From: an uncultured Oscillospiraceae bacterium
GTDB taxonomy: Bacteria > Bacillota > Clostridia > Oscillospirales > Oscillospiraceae
Direction: 5' to 3'
Length of the DNA stretch: 64,000 bases
Assembly (NCBI GenBank): GCA_934572335.1
Contig: CAKTKU010000004.1
Location: forward strand, 1-64,000
Position numbers and translations under genes: made by a program. Shown here piece by piece: positions 34,136 through 43,909 of this stretch. The number at the start of each line of letters is the position of its first letter. Positions within the stretch are counted from its first letter, which is position 1. A model generated the notes under the pieces. The model worked only from the letters and a program-made list of their open reading frames with translations. It was not told the origin of the DNA and searched no databases.

Positions 34136-34860
34136 TGTAGTCCCCCCCTTGTTTTCAGAATAAGCTCACCGAGCTGAATGTCGCGCGGCGTTGTGAGCTT
34201 GATGTTGTCCTCATCGCCGTCGACGGTGTGGGTCTTTATACCCATTATCTCAATGGCGGAGCAGTCGTCCGTCAGTGTGAGCCCGTCGCTCACAGCCTTG
34301 GTGAGCGCGCCCTTTATGAGGTCGGCATTGAAAACCTGCGGCGTCTGGACGCGGACTGTGCGATCCCTGTCCACAGAGCCGGTGATAAGCCCGTCCTCAT
34401 CAATGGCCTTGAGCGTATCGGTGCTGCGTATGACAGGCACGGCGGACATATATGCCGCCGCGGCGTCGACAGTGCGGCGGATGACCTCATCGGTTACAAA
34501 CGGGCGCGCCCCATCGTGGATCGCGATGAGCTTTGCGTTGCTTCTGACCTCGGACACACCGGCAAGCGCGGATTCCATACGCGTTTTGCCGCCGCGGATG
34601 ACCTTTCCGGCCTTCGTCACGCCGTATTTTTTGCAGAGCGAGGCGACCTCCTCGACCTTTTCCATCCGCGTGACGACGATGATCTCGTCGATCGCGTCAC
34701 AGTTCTGGAAAGCGAGCAGGGTGCGTGCAAGCACGGGCATGCAGCCAAGCTCCAGCATCACCTTGTCCGCGCCCATGCGCTGGGCATTCCCCGCCGCGAC
34801 AATGACGGCGGAGCAGGTATTGCGCTGCTCGGTCTTTTTGAAGAGTTCCTTAAGTTTCAT
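34132..34860 (-). CDS. ispD: 2-C-methyl-D-erythritol 4-phosphate cytidylyltransferase
   Basis: The 242-residue MEP pathway enzyme joins CTP and MEP. The nucleotide-binding N-terminus reads SAVIVAAGNAQRMGADKVML; the family motifs HDGARPFVTDEVI and LTDDCSAIEIMG follow, and EDNIKLTTPRDI near the end is diagnostic. A short N-terminal extension of about 14 residues (LKELFKKTEQRN) precedes the core. It lies 28 nt after mreB and overlaps ispF. Confidence 0.95.
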   Translation of the reverse strand: MKLKELFKKTEQRNTCSAVIVAAGNAQRMGADKVMLELGCMPVLARTLLAFQNCDAIDEIIVVTRMEKVEEVASLCKKYGVTKAGKVIRGGKTRMESALAGVSEVRSNAKLIAIHDGARPFVTDEVIRRTVDAAAAYMSAVPVIRSTDTLKAIDEDGLITGSVDRDRTVRVQTPQVFNADLIKGALTKAVSDGLTLTDDCSAIEIMGIKTHTVDGDEDNIKLTTPRDIQLGELILKTRGGLQ

Positions 34861-34888
34861 ACGCTCGACCCCTTTCGGTTTATATGCG

Positions 34889-35920
34889 TCAGCCTCTCAG
34901 CTGTCTCTTGCGGTAGAAGTTCATCATGCCGTCCTGCATATCCTCAAGGTGCAGCAGCATCTTGCCCGCGCCGTAGGCGGCGCAGGATATCGCATCGTCC
35001 ACGACGACGGTGCGGATATTCGTGCTGCGCTCGATAAGGCGGTCAATGCCGTAGATGAGGCTGCCGCCGCCGGACATGATTATGCCGTTTTTGTCGAGGT
35101 CGCCGACGAGCTGGGGCGGGGTACGCTCCAAAACGGCGTGGACGGAATCGAGAATGCGGTTCATCGGCTCGACAAACGCCTCGATAAGCTCCGTGGAGTT
35201 TATCTCGACCGTCTTCGGCAGACCGTTCTTGAGATTCTGTCCCTTGACCTCTTCTATGCCGACATCCGGGCGCTGGATTATGCAGCCGATGGAGCGCTTG
35301 ATCTCCTCCGCGGCGCTCGCGTCGATGCGGACATTGTACCGCTCACGCACAAAGCGCACGATCGCCTCGTCAAAGCTCGCGCCCGCGACCTTGATAGACT
35401 CGCACTCGACAACGCCGCCCGCGGAGATAATGGCGATCTCCGTCGTGCCGCCGCCAATGTCAATGACCATGTGTCCGTCGGGCTTGGAGATATCCACGCC
35501 CGCGCCGAGCGCCGTGGCGACGGCGGTCTCCAGAAGATAGACCTTGCGCGCGCCCGCCTCAATGCAGGCGTCAATGACCGCGCGCTCCTCCACGCCGTTT
35601 ATGCTGCTGGGCACACAGGCGAGAATGCAGGGCTTAAAGAGGCTGAATGACGTGATGCGGCTGATAAGCTCGCGCAGCATCTGCGCGGTTATCTCATAGT
35701 CGGATATGACGCCGGAGTTGAGCGGGCGTATGGCCACGATGTTCGCCGGAGTGCGCCCGAGCATTTTCTGCGCGTCCTGCCCGACCTTGAGTATCTTGCC
35801 GGAAAACTTGTCCACGGCGACGACGGTCGGCTCGCGCATGACAACACCCTTCCCCTGCTCAAATATGAGCGTGGACGAGGTCCCCATATCTATGGCTATG
35901 TCTCTTTCAAATATATTCAT
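34889..35920 (-). CDS. mreB: MreB/Mbl family rod-shape protein
   Basis: A 343-residue bacterial actin that guides lateral wall synthesis. N-terminal phosphate-1 motif IAIDMGTSSTLIF, MREPTVVAVDKFSGKIL, phosphate-2 MVIDIGGGTTEIAIIS and the adenosine motif GIIMSGGGSLIYGIDRLI are present. The usual partners mreC and mreD are not adjacent; ispD-ispF follow instead, so this may be an Mbl- or MreBH-like paralogue rather than the main MreB. Confidence 0.9.
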   Translation of the reverse strand: MNIFERDIAIDMGTSSTLIFEQGKGVVMREPTVVAVDKFSGKILKVGQDAQKMLGRTPANIVAIRPLNSGVISDYEITAQMLRELISRITSFSLFKPCILACVPSSINGVEERAVIDACIEAGARKVYLLETAVATALGAGVDISKPDGHMVIDIGGGTTEIAIISAGGVVECESIKVAGASFDEAIVRFVRERYNVRIDASAAEEIKRSIGCIIQRPDVGIEEVKGQNLKNGLPKTVEINSTELIEAFVEPMNRILDSVHAVLERTPPQLVGDLDKNGIIMSGGGSLIYGIDRLIERSTNIRTVVVDDAISCAAYGAGKMLLHLEDMQDGMMNFYRKRQLRG

Positions 35921-35963
35921 GCAGCTTCTCCTAAAACTCGTTCGTTGTACATATTTATATATT

Positions 35964-36614
35964 TTAATCCATAGTACATGCTAACGTCAATGCTAATATT
36001 TCTGCCGCGCCTGCTTTGCGCAGAACACCGGCGCATTCGTCCAGCGTTGCGCCCGTGGTGACAATGTCGTCCACAAGCAGCACTGTCATGCCGTCAAGCG
36101 GTTTATTTCCTGCATATGCGTACACACCGCGGACATTTCGCCGCCGCTCATCTGCACTTTTCGTGCCGGACTGCGCGGCGTTATGGCGGCGCTTTTTCAG
36201 CAGCGGCAGACACGGCGTCTCCATATATTCTGCCGCGCCCTCCGCCAGAAGCCGCGCCTGATCGTACCCGCGCTCGCGCAGACGGCGGGCGCTCAGCGGC
36301 GCCCATGTCACAACGTCGGCATAGATGGCGTTGTCCTCTATGCACTCGGCGAGAAGCTTCGCGTAGCACCCGGCATACGCCGAAACCCCGCCGAACTTAT
36401 AGCGGTGCAGCGATTTTCGCACATCGCCCTCGTAGCGCAGCACGGAAAAGCACTCGTTCAGGTTTTCAAATGTCCTGTCCAGTCCGCCCGTCGGCATATA
36501 CGGCAAAGAGCGCTCACAGCGGGAGCACACGCGCATTCCCCCGTCGAGAAAACGGTGGCAGAACGGGCAGCGCGGCGGATACAGCAGGTCTAGCAGCGTG
36601 TCGATAAGCTTCAT
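35964..36614 (-). CDS. ComF family phosphoribosyltransferase-like protein
   Basis: The 216-residue protein has an N-terminal zinc motif (CPFCHRF ... CSRCERSLP) and a C-terminal phosphoribosyltransferase domain with the PRPP loop VLLVDDIVTTGATLDEC. ComF is needed for DNA uptake in competent Bacillus and may handle nucleotides or primase-linked steps; no other competence gene is near. Its ATG overlaps the recD2 stop (GATGA), suggesting coupling to that helicase gene; a GTG codon one triplet upstream is an alternative start. Confidence 0.9.
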   Translation of the reverse strand: MKLIDTLLDLLYPPRCPFCHRFLDGGMRVCSRCERSLPYMPTGGLDRTFENLNECFSVLRYEGDVRKSLHRYKFGGVSAYAGCYAKLLAECIEDNAIYADVVTWAPLSARRLRERGYDQARLLAEGAAEYMETPCLPLLKKRRHNAAQSGTKSADERRRNVRGVYAYAGNKPLDGMTVLLVDDIVTTGATLDECAGVLRKAGAAEILALTLACTMD

Positions 36615-38836
36615 CACGCAACACCGCAGAGCTTGCGCAGGCGTATGCGCAGGGCGGAATAGCGCTTGGACTGGCGGTAGTTATCTATCATGTGATACGC
36701 CGTCTGGTCGTCGCCGACAAGTATAAGTATCTCCCTGGCGCGCGTGACGGCGGTATAGAGCACGTCGCGCGTCATGAGCATCTGGGACGAGGAGCTGAGC
36801 GCGAGGATGACAGCGCGGTACTCGCTGCCCTGCGACTTGTGCACGGTCATTGCCCATGCGTGCTCAAGCTCAAGAAGCGAATCGAACGGGTAGACGGCAA
36901 TGCGCCCGTCAAAATTGACGGTGACATTCTCGCTGTCGGTATCTATGGAGATTATGCGCCCGATGTCGCCGTTATATATTCCGCTCCCCGCGGCGCTGCT
37001 GTCCTCACTGCGCCAGAGTATGTCGTAGTTATTCTTTATCTGCATGACCCGGTCGCCCTCGCGGAACGTGACGTCGCCGAAGAGCTTTTCGTGCCGTCCC
37101 TCGGCGGGCGGATTCAGCGCCTCCTGCAGGCGGCGGTTGAGGTTTTTCGTGCCGAGCTCGCCCTTGCGCGTCGGCGTGAGCACCTGAATGTCGTTTGCGG
37201 GGATCTTCATCTTCGTCGGCAGACGCACGGCGCAAAGCTCTATTATCGTGTCTACGGAGCTTCCCGCCTGCAAGCGCTTGAGGCGGAAAAAGTCGCCCTT
37301 GTTCTCGCCGAGGTTCGGGTGCTCGCCCTTATTGATGAGATGGGCGTTATTGACGATGCGGCTGCCCTCGTTCTGGCGGAATATCCCTGTGAGTTTCACC
37401 GTCGGCACAACGCCGCTGCGGATAACGGCGGAGAACACATTTCCCGGTCCGACGGACGGCAGCTGATCCGCGTCGCCCACCATTACAAGGCGCGCATCGT
37501 CCGGCATGGCGCGCAGAAGCGCGTCAATAAGCGTTATATCCACCATGGAGCACTCGTCCAGTATCACCGCGCCGCAGTCGAGCCTGTCGTCCTCATCCTT
37601 AGTGAACACGACGCGCTCGCCGTCCTCGGCGAACTTCGCGCCGAGCAGCCGGTGCACCGTGACGGCCTCCTCGCCGCTCAGCTCGCTCATGCGTTTGGCG
37701 GCGCGCCCTGTCGGCGCTGTGAGTAGCGTTTTAAGCCCCATGTCGCTGAACATCGCCAGTATCGCACGCACGGAGGTCGTTTTGCCCGTGCCCGGTCCGC
37801 CGGTGATGACCACCATCTGGTTTTCAAGCGCGAGGCGCAGGGTGTCTCTTTGCAGCGGGGCGTACTCTATCCCCTGCCGCCGCTCTATGCGCTTTATGAG
37901 CGCGGGAATGTCCACATCCTCATCAAAGCGCGTGCGGCACATGCGCGCCATGCGCGCTGCCGCGTCCGTCTCCGCCTCGTATATCTCCGGCAGGTAGCAC
38001 GCCTGCCGCCCTGCGATCTCCTCGCAGATTATCTGCCCGGTCTCTATAAGCTCGTCAATGCCGGCGTCCACATCATCCGGCTCGACACTTATAAGCTCCG
38101 CTGTTGCCGCGGCGAGCTTGTCGCGCGGGATGAAGCAATGGCCGTTATTGAGATTGTGGCGCAGCTCGAAGAGCGCGGCGGCGTTGATGCGGTTGCGGCT
38201 GCTGCCGTCAAACCCCATTTCCAGCGCCAGCGCGTCCGCCTCGGAAAAGCGCCCGCCGATGTGGTTCGTGGCGAGTATATACGGGTTCTCGCGCAGAAGC
38301 TCAAGCGCCTCATCGCCGTAGAACTTGTACATGCGCATGGCGAGTATCGGTCTTATCCCGAAGGAGCAGACGAACTCCATTATGCGCCGCACACCCGCCT
38401 GACGGCGGAAGTCCTTTGAAATGCGGCGCGCCTTGTCAAGGCTTATGCCCTTAATCTCTGCGAGCTTTTCCGGCGCAGACTCGAGCACGTCGAGCGTCCT
38501 GTCGCCGAAGCGGTCGACGATGAGCGCCGCCGTGGCGGGACCGATGCCCTTGACCGTGCCGCCAGCGAGATAATCGTATATGGCGCTCGCGCTCGTCGGC
38601 AGCAGCCGCTGGGCAAACTCCGCCTTGAACTGCCGCCCGTGGACGCTGTGATTCATCCATGTGCCGCTGGCGATCATCGATTCGCCGGGCGCGGCATACG
38701 GGAAGCACCCCACGACCGTAACGCTCTCGCCGTTGCCGTCGCGCAGACGCAGAACGGTGTAGCCGTTCTCCTCATTTTTGTATATTACAGAGTCTATCGT
38801 GCCGGACAGCTCCAAAAGCTCAGTGTCCTGCTCCAT
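36614..38836 (-). CDS. recD2: ATP-dependent RecD2 DNA helicase
   Basis: The 740-residue SF1B 5'-3' helicase acts in repair without RecBC. The N-terminal OB-like region (about 10-90) is followed by helix-hairpin-helix segments (AGGTVKGIGPATAALIVDRFG, LAEIKGISLDKARRI), Walker A GGPGTGKTTS, the DECSM box, VGDADQLPSVGPG, and the UvrD-like C-terminal motif AMTVHKSQGSEY. All helicase motifs are present; length is normal for RecD2. It shares a boundary with comF. Confidence 0.95.
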   Translation of the reverse strand: MEQDTELLELSGTIDSVIYKNEENGYTVLRLRDGNGESVTVVGCFPYAAPGESMIASGTWMNHSVHGRQFKAEFAQRLLPTSASAIYDYLAGGTVKGIGPATAALIVDRFGDRTLDVLESAPEKLAEIKGISLDKARRISKDFRRQAGVRRIMEFVCSFGIRPILAMRMYKFYGDEALELLRENPYILATNHIGGRFSEADALALEMGFDGSSRNRINAAALFELRHNLNNGHCFIPRDKLAAATAELISVEPDDVDAGIDELIETGQIICEEIAGRQACYLPEIYEAETDAAARMARMCRTRFDEDVDIPALIKRIERRQGIEYAPLQRDTLRLALENQMVVITGGPGTGKTTSVRAILAMFSDMGLKTLLTAPTGRAAKRMSELSGEEAVTVHRLLGAKFAEDGERVVFTKDEDDRLDCGAVILDECSMVDITLIDALLRAMPDDARLVMVGDADQLPSVGPGNVFSAVIRSGVVPTVKLTGIFRQNEGSRIVNNAHLINKGEHPNLGENKGDFFRLKRLQAGSSVDTIIELCAVRLPTKMKIPANDIQVLTPTRKGELGTKNLNRRLQEALNPPAEGRHEKLFGDVTFREGDRVMQIKNNYDILWRSEDSSAAGSGIYNGDIGRIISIDTDSENVTVNFDGRIAVYPFDSLLELEHAWAMTVHKSQGSEYRAVILALSSSSQMLMTRDVLYTAVTRAREILILVGDDQTAYHMIDNYRQSKRYSALRIRLRKLCGVA

Positions 38837-38870
38837 GCGCCCGCGCCCCCCTTATTCTTTGTTTATGCTC

Positions 38871-41702
38871 TCAGCCCTGCTCAATAAGCGGCTTGAGGAA
38901 CTGCCCCGTGTAGCTTGCCTCGCACTCGGCGCACTCCTCCGGTGTCCCCGCGAAAACAAGCGTTCCGCCGCCGTCGCTGCCCTCCGGTCCGAGGTCGATG
39001 ATGTGGTCGGCTATCTTTATCACGTCAAGGTTATGCTCTATCACGACAACGGTGTTGCCCGCGTCGGCAAAGCGGTCAAGGATATTTATCAGCCTGTGCA
39101 CGTCCGCAATGTGCAGCCCGGTGGTCGGCTCGTCGAGGACGTAGACCGTGCTGCCGGTGCTGCGCTTTGAAAGCTCCGTCGCGAGCTTCACGCGCTGTGC
39201 CTCGCCGCCTGAAAGCGTCGTGCTGGACTGCCCGAGCTTGACATAGCCCAGTCCGACGTCATAGAGCGTCTGTATCTTGTTGAGTATTTTCGGCTGCGCG
39301 GCGAAGAAGGAGCACGCCTCCTCCACGGTCATATCCAGCACATCGGCAATGCTCTTGCCCTTGTACTTGACCTCCAGCGTCTCGCGGTTATAGCGCCGCC
39401 CGCCGCACACATCGCACGGCACGTACACATCCGGCAGAAAGTGCATCTCTATTTTTATCAGCCCGTCGCCGGAGCACGCCTCGCAGCGCCCGCCCTTGAC
39501 GTTGAACGAGAAGCGCCCCTGCGTATAGCCGCGCAGCTTCGCGTCCTGCGTGGAGGCGAAAAGGTCGCGTATATCGTTGAAAACGCCGGTGTACGTTGCG
39601 GGGTTGGAGCGCGGACTGCGCCCTATCGGGCTCTGGTCGAGCGCGATGACCTTGTCGACGTATTCAAGCCCGTCGATCCCGGCGCACTTGCCGGGACGCA
39701 CCTTGACGCGGTTTTTCTCCGCGGCAAGTGTCTTGTACAGTATCTCATTTATCAGCGAGGACTTGCCGCTGCCGGACACGCCCGTGACGCACACGATCTT
39801 CCCCAGCGGTATCTCCACATCGATGTTCTTGAGGTTGTTCTCGCTCGCGCCGCGTATCACAAGGCTCTTGCTGTTTCCGGCGCGGCGCGACGCGGGCACC
39901 GGAATGTGCTTCTTCCCGCTGAGGTACTGCCCTGTCACGGATTCCGGGCAGGCGCAGATATCGTCAATGCTGCCCGCGGCCACGACATTGCCGCCGTTCA
40001 CGCCCGCGCCCGGTCCTATATCCACGATATAATCCGCCGCACGCATGGTCTCTTCATCGTGCTCGACAACGATGAGCGTGTTGCCGAGATCGCGCAGCTG
40101 CTTGAGCGTGTTGAGCAGCTTGAAGTTGTCCCGCTGGTGCAGCCCTATACTTGGCTCATCGAGGATATAGAGCACGCCCATCAGGCTCGACCCTATCTGT
40201 GTTGCAAGACGGATGCGCTGGCTCTCGCCGCCGGACAACGTCGCGGCGGAGCGCGAGAGTGTCAGGTAGCCCAAGCCCACGTCGCGCAGGAAGCCGAGGC
40301 GGGACTTTATCTCTTTTATAATACGCTCCGCGATAAGCTGCTCCTTCGCGTTCAGTTCGAGCGATTCTATGAATTCAAGCGCCTTCACGACCGAAAGGTC
40401 GGTGAACTGCGCAATATTCATGCCGCCCACGGTTACGGCGAGTGCGGAGTCCTTCAAGCGCCGCCCCTTGCACGCGGGACACGGCGTTTCTGACATGCAC
40501 TCCTCAATATCCGCGCGCATGGCGGGGCTCTGCGTCTCCTTGTAACGGCGCTCAAGATTGTTGACTATACCCTCAAACTCGCGCTTTATGACGCCGAAGC
40601 CCTCCGCCTTTTCGTAGTGGAGGTGCAGAGGCTCCCCCTTTGTGCCGTAGAGTATCGCGTCCACAGCGGCGGGCGGCAGATCCTTGATGGGGTCTGTAAG
40701 TTTGAAGTGATAGCGCCGGGACAGCGCCTCAAAGTACATGCGGGATATGGAATCCCCCTTGATGTTGCCCCAACCGCTCGCGGTTATGCCGCCGTCCATG
40801 ATGCTGAGGTTTTCGTTCGGCATGATGAGCGCGGGGTCGACCAGCAGCTGCACGCCGAGACCTGTGCACTTCGGGCAGGCGCCGTGCGGGTTGTTGAACG
40901 AGAAAAGACGCGGCGTCAGCTCCTCAATGGATATGCCGCAGTCGGGACAGGCGTAGTTCTGCGAGAACGCGATCTGCCTGTCCTCACCCACAAGGTCGAC
41001 AAGCAGCAGCCCGCCCGCGAGCGACAGCGCCGTCTCCGCCGAGTCCGTCAGGCGGCGGGCGATGTCGGACTTTATGACGAGGCGGTCGACGATCACCTCA
41101 ATATTGTGCTTTTTGTTCTTGTCGAGCTTTATCTCCTCCGAGAGGTCGTAGATACTGCCGTCGACGCGCACACGGACATAGCCGGACTTCTTCGCGTCCT
41201 CAAACACCTTGACGTGCTCGCCCTTGCGCGCGCGCACGACGGGCGCGAGTATCTGGATGCGGCTGCCCTCCGGCAGTGCCATGATCTGGTCGACGATCTG
41301 GTCAATGCTCTGCTGGTGAATCTCCTTGCCGCACTTTGGGCAGTGCGGCACGCCGATGCGCGCCCACAGCAGACGGAGATAGTCATATATCTCCGTGACC
41401 GTGCCGACGGTGGAACGCGGGTTTTTCGACGTGGTCTTCTGGTCGATGGATATTGCGGGCGAAAGCCCGTCTATATAGTCCACATCCGGCTTGTCCATCT
41501 GCCCGAGGAACATGCGCGCGTAGGAGCTGAGGCTTTCCACATATCTGCGCTGCCCCTCGGCGTATATCGTGTCAAACGCGAGGCTGGACTTGCCGCTGCC
41601 GGATAGCCCCGTCACGACAACAAGCTTGTCACGCGGTATCTCAAGGTCGATGTTTTTCAGGTTGTTCTCTCTTGCGCCTTTGATAAAGATATTACTCTGC
41701 AT
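38871..41702 (-). CDS. uvrA: Excinuclease ABC subunit A
   Basis: A 943-residue damage sensor of nucleotide excision repair. Two ABC ATPase modules are visible, with Walker A GLSGSGKSS near the N-terminus and GVSGSGKSS near residue 645, ABC signatures LSGGESQRI and LSGGEAQRV, and zinc modules CPKCGKEI / CPDCG...CPKCTG and CEACSGDG...CDVCGG. The length is standard. uvrB and uvrC are not in the window. It overlaps the ybaK-like gene by 11 nt. Confidence 0.97.
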   Translation of the reverse strand: MQSNIFIKGARENNLKNIDLEIPRDKLVVVTGLSGSGKSSLAFDTIYAEGQRRYVESLSSYARMFLGQMDKPDVDYIDGLSPAISIDQKTTSKNPRSTVGTVTEIYDYLRLLWARIGVPHCPKCGKEIHQQSIDQIVDQIMALPEGSRIQILAPVVRARKGEHVKVFEDAKKSGYVRVRVDGSIYDLSEEIKLDKNKKHNIEVIVDRLVIKSDIARRLTDSAETALSLAGGLLLVDLVGEDRQIAFSQNYACPDCGISIEELTPRLFSFNNPHGACPKCTGLGVQLLVDPALIMPNENLSIMDGGITASGWGNIKGDSISRMYFEALSRRYHFKLTDPIKDLPPAAVDAILYGTKGEPLHLHYEKAEGFGVIKREFEGIVNNLERRYKETQSPAMRADIEECMSETPCPACKGRRLKDSALAVTVGGMNIAQFTDLSVVKALEFIESLELNAKEQLIAERIIKEIKSRLGFLRDVGLGYLTLSRSAATLSGGESQRIRLATQIGSSLMGVLYILDEPSIGLHQRDNFKLLNTLKQLRDLGNTLIVVEHDEETMRAADYIVDIGPGAGVNGGNVVAAGSIDDICACPESVTGQYLSGKKHIPVPASRRAGNSKSLVIRGASENNLKNIDVEIPLGKIVCVTGVSGSGKSSLINEILYKTLAAEKNRVKVRPGKCAGIDGLEYVDKVIALDQSPIGRSPRSNPATYTGVFNDIRDLFASTQDAKLRGYTQGRFSFNVKGGRCEACSGDGLIKIEMHFLPDVYVPCDVCGGRRYNRETLEVKYKGKSIADVLDMTVEEACSFFAAQPKILNKIQTLYDVGLGYVKLGQSSTTLSGGEAQRVKLATELSKRSTGSTVYVLDEPTTGLHIADVHRLINILDRFADAGNTVVVIEHNLDVIKIADHIIDLGPEGSDGGGTLVFAGTPEECAECEASYTGQFLKPLIEQG

Positions 41703-42204
41703 TGTCTACTTGATCCTCTGTGATAATGTCTGCGGTTTTGCCCCGTGTAAGTTTTATCAGATCAGCCGGGGCAAGCTCGATCTGATAGCCGATCCTTCCC
41801 GCGCTCACGCACACGCCCGGCAGCTCGTTTATGCTCTCGTGATACGTCGTCGGGTACAGCTTTTTCATGCCGATCGGTGAACAGCCGCCGCGGATATAGC
41901 CCGTCGCGGCATTTATCTCGCTCACGTGCAGCATCGTAATCGACTTCTCCCCCACCGCTTTTGCTGCCTTTTTCAGGTCAAGCTCCGCCGCGACTGGGAC
42001 GGCAAAGACATATATGCCCTTGCTCACGCCGCGCGTGACAAGCGTTTTGAATATCCGCTCCGGCGCAATGCCGGTGAGCTTCGCCACCGTCACGCCGTCG
42101 ACAGCACCGTCGCCGTGGGCGTATTCATGCGGGGTATAGCTTATCCTCTTCTGCTCCAGAAGGCGCATAACGTTCGTTTTCTGCTCTGCCAATGCTCTCG
42201 CCAC
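41692..42204 (-). CDS. YbaK/EbsC-type aminoacyl-tRNA deacylase
   Basis: A 170-residue single-domain editing protein that hydrolyses Cys-tRNA(Pro) in characterised relatives. Features are GVTVAKLTGIAPERIFKTLVTRG, FAVPVAAELDLKKAAKAVGEK and GYIRGGCSPIGMKKLYPTTYHESI; the lysine in FKTLV is the conserved catalytic-site lysine. It is translationally coupled to uvrA (11-nt overlap), an association with no obvious functional reason. Confidence 0.9.
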   Translation of the reverse strand: MARALAEQKTNVMRLLEQKRISYTPHEYAHGDGAVDGVTVAKLTGIAPERIFKTLVTRGVSKGIYVFAVPVAAELDLKKAAKAVGEKSITMLHVSEINAATGYIRGGCSPIGMKKLYPTTYHESINELPGVCVSAGRIGYQIELAPADLIKLTRGKTADIITEDQVDNAE

Positions 42205-42283
42205 GCTTTCAAAAATGCTTACAAAAAATTTGTCAGAATATTATACCCCATTTTCTCCGCTCTTTCAAGCACGATTCATGTAT

Positions 42284-42314
42284 AAAAACCGGGATGTCGA
42301 ACATCCCGGTTTTT
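42284..42314 (-). terminator. Terminator after tetR-type gene
   Basis: A perfect 14-bp stem (AAAAACCGGGATGT with ACATCCCGGTTTTT) and 3-nt loop just downstream of the TetR stop. Both ends are A/T tracts, so it can also function on the plus strand. Confidence 0.85.
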
Positions 42315-42328
42315 ATGGTAATATAGCT

Positions 42329-42889
42329 TTATTTATTATTCTGAAAGCGGAAGAGCATATTCTCCACGCTGTTGTCGAGCACGTGCAGGAAGCGCTCCTT
42401 TGTGATGCTCTGCGGCAGCTTCATCCCAAGGTCGAGCCACTGGGAGATGAGCCCTATAATGCCGTTGGCATAGAACTCAACGACAAAGTCGAAATCCTGC
42501 CGGTCAATATTGCGGTTTTCGCACACGATCTCGGCAAAGCCCTTTATGCAGTTCTGCAAGCGCTGCTTGAGAAAGCGCAGCATATAAAGACGGCTGTTGG
42601 AGTTGTAGACATTCAGCGCGAACGTATGGTTTTCATACAGGTACTCGAAGAACTGCATAACGTCCTCGCGCCAGTGATCATATACGATCTTCTTGGGCAG
42701 AACGCGGTTTGCATCCTCCTCAAACACCCATTCGAGCAGATCGTAGACGTCGTCGAAATGATAATAAAACGTCTGCCTGTTGACGCCGCATATCTCAACA
42801 AGATCCTTCACGGTGATCTTGTCCATGGGCTTGACCGCCATCATCTGCTTGAGCGCCGCGGCAAACGCGTCCTTAGTCGAAGATGCCAT
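42329..42889 (-). CDS. TetR/AcrR family regulator (DhaS-like C-terminal domain)
   Basis: A 186-residue regulator with an N-terminal helix-turn-helix (DKITVKDLVEICGVNRQTFYYHFDDVYDLLEWVF) and a C-terminal domain of the type found in DhaS-like TetR proteins (FVVEFYANGIIGLISQWLDLGM). The ligand and targets are unknown. Just upstream, its promoter includes the palindrome TTGTCACAA (42932-42940), a possible autoregulatory operator. The divergently transcribed anchored protein gene at 43056 is the nearest candidate target. Confidence 0.9.
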   Translation of the reverse strand: MASSTKDAFAAALKQMMAVKPMDKITVKDLVEICGVNRQTFYYHFDDVYDLLEWVFEEDANRVLPKKIVYDHWREDVMQFFEYLYENHTFALNVYNSNSRLYMLRFLKQRLQNCIKGFAEIVCENRNIDRQDFDFVVEFYANGIIGLISQWLDLGMKLPQSITKERFLHVLDNSVENMLFRFQNNK

Positions 42890-42917
42890 CAGTCTCTCTC
42901 CTCTACCCTTTTTGTCA

Positions 42918-42946
42918 ATTATAACACAACCTTGTCACAATGGCAA
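42918..42946 (-). promoter_or_regulatory. Promoter and possible operator of tetR-type gene
   Basis: TTGCCA (42941-42946), 17-nt spacer, TATAAT (42918-42923) on the minus strand. The spacer contains TTGTGACAA (42932-42940), a small palindrome, and TTGTCA is repeated at 42912-42917; both could be read by the TetR-type protein. Confidence 0.65.
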
Positions 42947-43055
42947 AAGATTTCTTAACATTTTATCAATATTTATTTTTGAGTTTATTTCACTTTATTA
43001 TTGTGCAGCGATGTGGTAAAATAAATCAAAAACTCTTGTGAAAGGTTCGGCTGTT

Positions 43056-43790
43056 ATGAGCGACAAAACCGACAATATGACCGCGGTGGAGGATAAACCG
43101 GGTAAAGAGCCGTTTCCCGTCAAGCGTCTTTTGCTGTCCGTGCTCGCGGGCGCGGCGGCGTTCGCGCTGTTCTGGTGCTGCTATTACTTTTTTGCGCCCC
43201 ACGCCGCGGAGGGGATGGCAGATACCGCAGGGGTGTACACTCTTGCCGAGATGCGCCGTGGAGACGTCACCCTCGCAAAGGTGGGAGGTACGGGCATCGC
43301 GTCGGTCAAGCTGGATTCGAACGGACAGTGCCGCGTGACCGCCGGGACGCGCAGTCTGTCCGGGCGTTGGACGCTCGCGGATGGTGCAGTATCGCTGCAC
43401 TGCGGCGGCGTGAAGCTCACGGGAACGATCGATGGCGGCACACTGGCACTGAATGAAGCCGACAGTGGCGATTTAACGCTCATCTTCACGCGCGGCGACG
43501 TCGCGGACAGCGTGGAGATTCCCGCCGGGAAATACATACTCACTGGCATTGACGACAACGGCACGCAGTACACCGGCAGCGTCCTCACCGCCGCGGAACC
43601 GGCAGGCTGGTACATCAGCGTGAACCGTCAGAGCCGCGGCAAGGCCGCCATATTCTCCCCCTCGGCAGATGAGATAAGCGTGGACGGTGGGAGCATCGTC
43701 CTGCGCGGGATGCGCCTTGGCTATACGCTCGACGGCGAGCGTCTGACCGTGGACTACCCCGGCGGAATAACACTGACATTTGAAAAATAA
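43056..43790 (+). CDS. Membrane-anchored hypothetical protein
   Basis: A 244-residue protein with a short cytoplasmic N-terminus, one transmembrane helix (about residues 27-48, LLLSVLAGAAAFALFWCCYYFF) and an extracellular domain of beta-rich repeats: each begins like GVYTLAEMRRGDV or GKYILTGIDDNGT and is rich in Gly, Asp, Thr and Val. The pattern resembles lipocalin-like or cell-surface beta modules of Clostridia, but I recognise no named family. The ATG at 43056 is preferred over a GTG six codons upstream that overlaps the GAAAGG ribosome binding site. It lies divergent from the TetR gene and just before repeat copy A. Confidence 0.7.
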   Translation: MSDKTDNMTAVEDKPGKEPFPVKRLLLSVLAGAAAFALFWCCYYFFAPHAAEGMADTAGVYTLAEMRRGDVTLAKVGGTGIASVKLDSNGQCRVTAGTRSLSGRWTLADGAVSLHCGGVKLTGTIDGGTLALNEADSGDLTLIFTRGDVADSVEIPAGKYILTGIDDNGTQYTGSVLTAAEPAGWYISVNRQSRGKAAIFSPSADEISVDGGSIVLRGMRLGYTLDGERLTVDYPGGITLTFEK

Positions 43791-43828
43791 AGAGCACCAT
43801 ATATTTCATGCATATTTGTCAAAAATTG

Positions 43829-43857
43829 TTGCGTTTTGGCGGGACATGTGGTATTCT
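43829..43857 (+). promoter_or_regulatory. Promoter of copy A peptide mRNA
   Basis: TTGCGT (43829-43834), 17-nt spacer, TATTCT (43852-43857). The same hexamers and spacing are kept in copy B. Transcription should start near 43864. Confidence 0.75.
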
Positions 43858-43909
43858 ATATGCGGTACATATAGTACCGGGGTGCTGCACAACGGCAGGC
43901 GGTTAGCTA